This document shows, in pieces, positions 40,324-44,992 of a DNA stretch of 44,992 bases. Source of the DNA: CTSOIL-112 sp964293815. Its GTDB lineage: Bacteria > Pseudomonadota > Gammaproteobacteria > Burkholderiales > Burkholderiaceae. The stretch is from NCBI GenBank assembly GCA_964293815.1, contig CAXYYC010000020.1, positions 1 through 44,992 of the forward strand, read 5' to 3'. The translations under genes and the position numbers were made by a program. Under the pieces are notes generated by a model. The model had not been told where the DNA came from, made no database searches, and was given only the letters and a program-made list of their open reading frames with translations. Position 1 is the stretch's first letter. Each line of letters begins with the position of its first letter.

Positions 40324-42153
40324 ATGAAACAGCAACGCGCACTGCGTAATGTAGCGATTATCGCCCACGTTGACCACGGTAAAACCACCTTGGTCGATCA
40401 ATTATTGCGTCAATCGGGCACGTTCCGCGAGAACGAAAAAGTAGATGAACGTGTGATGGACAGCAATGATATTGAGAAGGAACGCGGTATTACGATTCTG
40501 TCGAAAAACTGTGCGGTTGAATACGAAGGTACGCATGTGAACATCGTCGATACGCCGGGTCACGCGGACTTCGGTGGTGAAGTCGAGCGCGTATTGTCGA
40601 TGGTTGACGGTGTATTGTTGCTGGTGGACGCGGTGGAAGGGCCAATGCCGCAAACGCGTTTTGTGACGCGTAAAGCCTTGGCTTTGGGTTTGAAGCCGAT
40701 TGTCGTTATTAATAAAATTGACCGTCCGGGTTCGCGTCCTGACTGGGTGATTAACGAAACGTTCGAGCTGTTTGACAAACTCGGCGCGACCGATGAGCAG
40801 TTGGACTTTCCCGTGGTATACGCATCGGCCTTGAACGGTTATGCGTCATTGAACGACAGCGATCGTGAAGGCACGATGGATCCGTTGTTCCAAGCGATTT
40901 TGAAATACGTTCCGACGCGCGAAGCCGATCCTGATTTGCCGTTCCAAATGCAAGTGACCTCGCTCGATTACTCCAGCTATGTGGGTAAAATCGCGATTGG
41001 TCGTATTGCACGCGGTCGTGTTAAATCGGGTCAAAACGTGGTGTTTATGAACGGACCGGATGGTGAAATCAACACCGGCAAAATTAACCAAGTGCAAAAA
41101 TTCAAAGGCTTGGAGCGCGTGTTGGTGGATGAAGCCGAAGCGGGCGATATCGTATTGATTAACGGGATTGAAGACCTCGATATCGGTGCGACGGTTTGCG
41201 CGCCCGACACGCCAGAAGCTTTGCCGATGTTGTCCGTGGATGAGCCGACTTTGACCATGAACTTTATGGTGAACACGTCACCGTTGGCCGGTCGCGAAGG
41301 TAAATACGTGACCAGTCGTCAGATTCGCGACCGTCTGAACAAAGAGTTGAAACACAATGTGGCGTTGCGTGTGAAAGATACCGACGACGACACCGTGTTT
41401 GAAGTGTCGGGTCGTGGCGAGTTGCATTTGACCATTTTGATCGAAAACATGCGCCGCGAAGGTTTTGAATTGGGCGTGTCGCGTCCGCGCGTGGTGTTTA
41501 AAGAAATTGATGGCGTGCGTTGCGAACCGTATGAAATGCTCACGGTAGACGTCGAAGAGACCAACCAAGGCGCCATCATGGAAGAGCTCGGTCGCCGCCG
41601 TGGCGATCTGCAAGATATGCAACCGGACGGTAAAGGTCGTGTGCGTTTAGAATACCGCATTCCGGCGCGTGGTCTGATCGGCTTCCAAGGCGACTTCATG
41701 ACCATGACACGCGGTACGGGTTTGATGAGTCATGTATTTGACGCATACGAAGCCGTTGATGTGAAAGCAGAAATGCCGGGACGTCGTAACGGTGTGCTGA
41801 TTTCACAGGAAGACGGTGCAGCCGTGGCCTATGCGCTGTGGAAATTGCAAGATCGCGGTCGTATGTTTGTTGAGCATAATACGCCTTTGTACGAAGGCAT
41901 GATTATCGGCATTCACTCGCGCGACAACGATTTGGTGGTCAATCCGGTCAAAGGCAAACAGCTCACCAACGTGCGTGCTTCGGGTACCGATGAAGCGGTG
42001 CGCTTGGTTCCGCCAATCCAAATGTCGCTCGAATACGCAGTTGAATTCATTGAGGACGATGAACTGGTTGAAGTGACGCCGAAATCCATTCGCCTGCGTA
42101 AACGCTATTTGAAAGAACACGAACGCAAACGTGCGTCGCGTGAAGATGTGTAA
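40324..42153 (+). CDS. typA: Ribosome-associated GTPase TypA/BipA
   Basis: TypA is a translational GTPase important for ribosome assembly and stress growth, especially in the cold. The 609-residue product has the G1 motif AHVDHGKTT (near residue 14), the switch I region IEKERGITILSKN, G3 DTPGHADF, G4 NKIDRPG, then domains II, III and V and the BipA-specific C-terminal domain (ISQEDGAAVAYALWKLQDRGRMFV). The ATG follows AAAGAG. It lies 33 bp after truB, an order common in betaproteobacteria. Confidence 0.98.
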   Translation: MKQQRALRNVAIIAHVDHGKTTLVDQLLRQSGTFRENEKVDERVMDSNDIEKERGITILSKNCAVEYEGTHVNIVDTPGHADFGGEVERVLSMVDGVLLLVDAVEGPMPQTRFVTRKALALGLKPIVVINKIDRPGSRPDWVINETFELFDKLGATDEQLDFPVVYASALNGYASLNDSDREGTMDPLFQAILKYVPTREADPDLPFQMQVTSLDYSSYVGKIAIGRIARGRVKSGQNVVFMNGPDGEINTGKINQVQKFKGLERVLVDEAEAGDIVLINGIEDLDIGATVCAPDTPEALPMLSVDEPTLTMNFMVNTSPLAGREGKYVTSRQIRDRLNKELKHNVALRVKDTDDDTVFEVSGRGELHLTILIENMRREGFELGVSRPRVVFKEIDGVRCEPYEMLTVDVEETNQGAIMEELGRRRGDLQDMQPDGKGRVRLEYRIPARGLIGFQGDFMTMTRGTGLMSHVFDAYEAVDVKAEMPGRRNGVLISQEDGAAVAYALWKLQDRGRMFVEHNTPLYEGMIIGIHSRDNDLVVNPVKGKQLTNVRASGTDEAVRLVPPIQMSLEYAVEFIEDDELVEVTPKSIRLRKRYLKEHERKRASREDV

Positions 42154-42170
42154 TTTGAAATAGAGTAAAG

Positions 42171-42194
42171 ACGAAGCCGCTGGCTTCGTTTTTA
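42171..42194 (+). terminator. Intrinsic terminator of typA
   Basis: ACGAAGCC (42171-42178), a GCT loop, and GGCTTCGT (42182-42189), followed by TTTTT. It probably ends the rimP-typA operon. Confidence 0.93.
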
Positions 42195-42245
42195 CTTATA
42201 ATCGCAGTTGCCAACCCATACACAACCATAATAAAAGGTACTGAT

Positions 42246-43376
42246 ATGCTCCACATCTCCAGCCAATTTGACTCTGGTGCAATCGAAGTCATTGACGTTA
42301 ATGATGCCCATAATATTCGCTTGAACTTACGCGCAGACAACGCATCCGAATTCATGCAGTGGTTCCATTTCCGTTTATCGGGTGCGAAGGGCGAAGCCTG
42401 CACGATACGCATCGAAAACGCAGGGCAGAGCGCGTATCCAGACGGTTGGGCGGATTATCAGGCGGTGGCGAGCTATGATCGGGTCAATTGGTTTCGGGTG
42501 GAGTCCGAGTTTGACGGGCAAGTTTTGACCATTCATCATACGCCTGAGCATGAGGTCATCTGGTTTGCGTATTTTGAGCCGTACAGTTGGGAGCGGCATC
42601 AGGCATTGATCGGGCGCGTGATGACGCAATCGGATGATACGCAGGTTGAATTATTGGGCATTACGCCCGATGGGCATGATTTGGATCTGATTCGTGTGGG
42701 TACACCCGCTGAGGGTAAGAAACATATTTGGATCACGGCGCGTCAGCATCCGGGCGAAAGTATGGCGGAGTGGTTTGTCGAGGGCGTACTGGACGCATTG
42801 TTGGATCCGAATCATGGTGTGAGCCGTGAGTTGCTCAAGCGTTATGTTTTTTACATCGTGCCGAATATGAATCCCGATGGCAGCGTGCGCGGCAATCTGC
42901 GCACCAATGCGAAGGGAACCAATCTGAATCGCGAGTGGCTCACGCCGAGTTTGGCATATAGTCCGGAAGTGTATTGGGTGCGTGAAAAAATGCAGCAAAT
43001 CGGTGTGGATGCGTTTTTTGATATCCACGGTGATGAGGCGATTCCACATGTGTTTGTCGCCGGCTGTGAACATTTGCGCAGTTTTTCGGACAAGCAACAC
43101 GCATTGCAAGATCAGTTTAAATCCGCTTGGCAAGCGATCACGCCTGATTTTCAGACAACGTATGGTTACACCGATAAAACGTTTGGTGATGACACTTTAT
43201 TGAAATTGGCGAGCAATTGGGTGGGCGATCATTTTGATTGCTTATCGTTGACAATCGAAATGCCGTTTAAAGATACCGCAGATACGCCTGTGCCAGCGGT
43301 GGGCTGGAATGGTATGCGCTCGAAACAGTTGGGGCAGAGTTGGTTGACGGCGCTTTATTTAACCCCGATTCGTTAA
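42246..43376 (+). CDS. M14-family zinc carboxypeptidase (cytosolic, AGBL-like)
   Basis: A 376-residue protein with an N-terminal beta domain (residues 1-115) and a C-terminal M14 peptidase domain. The zinc ligands are H168 and E171 (ARQHPGESMAEW) and H261 (FFDIHGDE); the catalytic glutamate is E338 (LSLTIEMPF). VPNMNPDGSVRGNLRTNAKGTNLNREW is the substrate-binding loop. No signal peptide is present, so it acts in the cytoplasm, like the bacterial relatives of tubulin-processing carboxypeptidases. The natural substrate is unknown. It is preceded by the typA terminator and followed after 13 bp by a GNAT gene, suggesting a two-gene unit. Confidence 0.9.
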   Translation: MLHISSQFDSGAIEVIDVNDAHNIRLNLRADNASEFMQWFHFRLSGAKGEACTIRIENAGQSAYPDGWADYQAVASYDRVNWFRVESEFDGQVLTIHHTPEHEVIWFAYFEPYSWERHQALIGRVMTQSDDTQVELLGITPDGHDLDLIRVGTPAEGKKHIWITARQHPGESMAEWFVEGVLDALLDPNHGVSRELLKRYVFYIVPNMNPDGSVRGNLRTNAKGTNLNREWLTPSLAYSPEVYWVREKMQQIGVDAFFDIHGDEAIPHVFVAGCEHLRSFSDKQHALQDQFKSAWQAITPDFQTTYGYTDKTFGDDTLLKLASNWVGDHFDCLSLTIEMPFKDTADTPVPAVGWNGMRSKQLGQSWLTALYLTPIR

Positions 43377-43389
43377 GGTTGAATGGTTC

Positions 43390-43893
43390 ATGACCTCCTT
43401 TGGTAATCATGTGACATTGCGGCGCGCTGATGTAGATGGTTGCACGGTGATCGAACAGATGATGCAGTTCTACATATATGATTTGAGCCAGTGGTATCCG
43501 TTGGTTTTGAATGAGTCGGGTATATATACACTCAGCCCCAAGGCGGATTATTGGGCAGATGCGGCAACGATTCCTTATCTGATTGATGTTAATGATGAAT
43601 TGGCTGGCTTCGCAGTGGTCGATGATGATCGAATTGACCCGCAAACCGATTTTAACTTAGGCTATTTTTTCATTATGCCGCGTTATCGTGGTCAAGGCGT
43701 TGGCAAAGCGGCGTTTCAACAAATCGTGCAACGACATATAGGGCAATGGGAAATTTATTTTCTTAGCCAAAATCAATTAGCTGCACATTTCTGGCCGAAT
43801 GCTATTCAAATGGTGACGGGACATGAAGTGATGGGTACTGAATGTGTCATTCATAATTATCCCTCGACACTGTTTCGGTTTATTGTGGTTTAA
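43390..43893 (+). CDS. GNAT family N-acetyltransferase
   Basis: A 167-residue acetyl-CoA-dependent acetyltransferase. Motif A is NLGYFFIMPRYRGQGVGKAAFQQI (RGQGVG), preceded by the beta strands DVNDELAGFAVVDDD. Its substrate is unknown; proximity to the carboxypeptidase gene (13 bp) suggests amino-acid or peptide N-acetylation, which is inference. AAGG lies upstream of the ATG. Its 3' end overlaps that of the opposing GNAT gene by four bases. Confidence 0.85.
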   Translation: MTSFGNHVTLRRADVDGCTVIEQMMQFYIYDLSQWYPLVLNESGIYTLSPKADYWADAATIPYLIDVNDELAGFAVVDDDRIDPQTDFNLGYFFIMPRYRGQGVGKAAFQQIVQRHIGQWEIYFLSQNQLAAHFWPNAIQMVTGHEVMGTECVIHNYPSTLFRFIVV

Positions 43894-44330
43894 GCGTTTG
43901 TTTGACCATTGCGAATAAAAGAGTATCTCAGAATATCATCGCGTAGTTGCCAGCCTTGGCTTTCCCAGTAGCTTTGTGCCAAGTCGTTACTGCGAAAAAC
44001 GTCAATGTGCGTTTTGTAAATACCCAAAAGTTCCAGTTGTGCTAAACAGTGTTCAACCAATTGATTGGCAATACCTTGGTGGCGGTATTCGGGTAGTACA
44101 ATGAGGTGCTGGAGATAACCACGCCGCCCATCGTGCCCGCACATCACGCAGCCGATCAATTGCCTATCGTGCTCGGCAATAAAACTCAGATCGGGGTTGC
44201 GTGCCAAATAGCGTTTGGTCGCCTCACGCGAATCGGCATCGCGTAGCGATATGCCGGGTGTGGCCTGCATCAATTGGATCACGGCATCGTAGTCAGAGAT
44301 GTGCATGGGACGAATTTTTGATTGTCGCAT
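43890..44330 (-). CDS. GNAT family N-acetyltransferase
   Basis: A 146-residue acetyltransferase with the acetyl-CoA motif LIVLPEYRHQGIANQLVEHCL, preceded by LIGCVMCGHDGRRGYLQ, and ending WQLRDDILRYSF. The opening RQSKIRPMHISDYDAVIQLMQATPGI is typical. The substrate is unknown. It lies on the minus strand and its last four bases overlap the end of the plus-strand GNAT gene. Although adjacent, the two GNAT proteins are not close in sequence. Confidence 0.88.
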   Translation of the reverse strand: MRQSKIRPMHISDYDAVIQLMQATPGISLRDADSREATKRYLARNPDLSFIAEHDRQLIGCVMCGHDGRRGYLQHLIVLPEYRHQGIANQLVEHCLAQLELLGIYKTHIDVFRSNDLAQSYWESQGWQLRDDILRYSFIRNGQTNA

Positions 44331-44363
44331 AGAATAGGGGTTATTCCGTGTTTCCTTAATTAT

Positions 44364-44389
44364 AAAAAAGGGCGCATGATGCGCCCTTT
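44364..44389 (-). terminator. Intrinsic terminator of the aldehyde dehydrogenase gene
   Basis: The near-perfect palindrome AAAGGGCGC/GCGCCCTTT (44367-44389) is followed on the minus strand by TTTTTT. It lies eight bases after the stop codon. Confidence 0.92.
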
Positions 44390-44396
44390 GTTTGGA

Positions 44397-44992
44397 TTAT
44401 TTATCCAATCCCGCGAAGCAGGTGTACTTGATGACGAGATAATCCTCGATCCCGTACTTGGAGCCTTCACGCCCGAGGCCAGACTGCTTCACACCGCCGA
44501 ACGGTGCGATCTCATTAGAAATCAAACCCGAGTTCACACCGACCATGCCATATTCCAGCGCTTCTGAGACGCGGAAGACACGCCCGATGTCACGGCTATA
44601 AAAATACGACGCCAAACCAAACTCCGTATCATTGGCGTAGCCGATTACCTCTTCCTCGGTATCGAACTTAAACAGCGGCGCAACCGGTCCAAATGTCTCC
44701 TCCTTCGACACCGCCATATCCTGCGTCACGTTGGTCAAAATCGTTGGCTCAAAGAACGAATGACCGAGGTTGTGGCGTTTTCCCCCCATCTTAATGCTCG
44801 CACCTTTAGCCACCGCATCCGCAATGTGCTCCTCAACTTTCTCAACGGCCTTCACATCAATCATCGGCCCCGTGGTTACACCCGCATCCACCCCATTACC
44901 CACATGCAACTGACCCACCGCATCCGCCAACTTCTGAGCAAACGCATCATACACACCACTTTGCACATACAAACGATTCGCACACACACAGG
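44397..44992 (-). CDS. gabD: Succinate-semialdehyde dehydrogenase, C-terminal part (cut by window edge)
   Basis: Only the last 198 or so residues lie in the window; the rest is beyond the right edge. The first complete codon (44988-44990) is the cysteine of CVCANRLYVQ, the expected catalytic cysteine of the GabD GQTCVCANR motif. ETFGPVAPLFKFDTEEEVIGYANDTEFGLASYFYSRDIGRVFRV and the ending APFGGVKQSGLGREGSKYGIEDYLVIKY are typical of NADP-dependent GabD. The enzyme oxidises succinate semialdehyde to succinate, for example in GABA and putrescine breakdown. A related semialdehyde dehydrogenase cannot be fully excluded. Confidence 0.9.
   Translation of the reverse strand, partial: CVCANRLYVQSGVYDAFAQKLADAVGQLHVGNGVDAGVTTGPMIDVKAVEKVEEHIADAVAKGASIKMGGKRHNLGHSFFEPTILTNVTQDMAVSKEETFGPVAPLFKFDTEEEVIGYANDTEFGLASYFYSRDIGRVFRVSEALEYGMVGVNSGLISNEIAPFGGVKQSGLGREGSKYGIEDYLVIKYTCFAGLDK

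Noticed and set aside
42197..42202. TATAAT upstream of the carboxypeptidase gene
   Set aside because: The position of a -35 would fall in the typA terminator and shows no match; not strong enough to call a promoter.
1..44992. CRISPR arrays, tRNA or rRNA genes, prophage and complete insertion sequences
   Set aside because: No regularly spaced repeats, no tRNA-like cloverleaf or CCA ends, no rRNA segments and no transposase or phage structural genes were recognised.
1..44992. Neisseria-type DNA uptake sequence (GCCGTCTGAA)
   Set aside because: I did not find it repeated in the window; the ATTCCC/GGGAAT-like motifs present belong to the MITE-like elements.

Overview
The window looks like chromosomal DNA of a free-living, moderately GC-rich proteobacterium, most likely a betaproteobacterium of the Burkholderiales type. 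The pointers are the order rimP-nusA-infB-rbfA-truB followed by typA (gammaproteobacteria usually have rpsO-pnp there), a long YihY protein, a TctD/TctE-like two-component pair, and lptD divergent from amgK-murU. The species cannot be named from the sequence alone. Nearly all DNA is conserved housekeeping or metabolic genes. Only about 2.6-4.0 kb is clearly AT-rich and accessory in character.

Layout. 0.1-2.6 kb: lon with its terminator. 2.6-4.0 kb: palindromic repeat debris, two small exported proteins of unknown function and an XRE-type regulator. 4.0-8.9 kb: a minus-strand biotin operon (bioF-bioD-bioA-unknown-bioB), in which the unknown gene encodes a ferritin-like di-iron protein. 8.9-11.0 kb: an FAD-linked oxidase and a DUF2069 membrane protein on the same strand. 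11.4-16.8 kb: yihY, a CBS-domain protein, an MFS-acyltransferase fusion, rdgB and arginase. 17.1-21.6 kb: lptD divergent from amgK-murU (envelope assembly and peptidoglycan recycling). 21.7-23.8 kb: a two-component system. 23.9-24.5 kb: a stand-alone TOPRIM protein equal to only the C-terminal part of GyrB/ParE. 24.6-29.5 kb: a minus-strand operon with an AhpD-like protein, an acyl-CoA-dehydrogenase-like flavoprotein and an SsuABC-like importer. 29.8-32.3 kb: 4.5S RNA (ffs), dnaX and ebfC. 32.5-33.7 kb: a PuuB-like amine oxidase. 33.8-42.2 kb: the transcription/translation operon rimP to typA. 42.2-45.0 kb: an M14 carboxypeptidase, two GNAT acetyltransferases and the C-terminal part of a succinate-semialdehyde dehydrogenase cut by the window edge.

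The most notable points are five. (1) A di-iron carboxylate protein sits inside the biotin operon; all ligand positions of a ferritin-like four-helix bundle are present, and its role is unknown. (2) dnaX is split into two frames at the exact A AAA AAG heptamer used by E. coli, but the logic is inverted: the zero frame stops right after the heptamer, giving a gamma-like clamp-loader core, and tau would need a -1 shift. (3) A family of about 222-bp MITE-like elements occurs in three copies. One has a 7-bp target duplication and lies inside the ABC operon; another splits the lptD terminator. (4) A GyrB/ParE C-terminal TOPRIM fragment is intact at every acidic site. (5) The rimP operon has a near-consensus promoter followed by a complete intrinsic terminator upstream of rimP, which suggests attenuation or a small RNA.

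No CRISPR array, tRNA, rRNA, complete insertion sequence or prophage was seen. All assignments come from reading motifs and gene order; no database search was possible.
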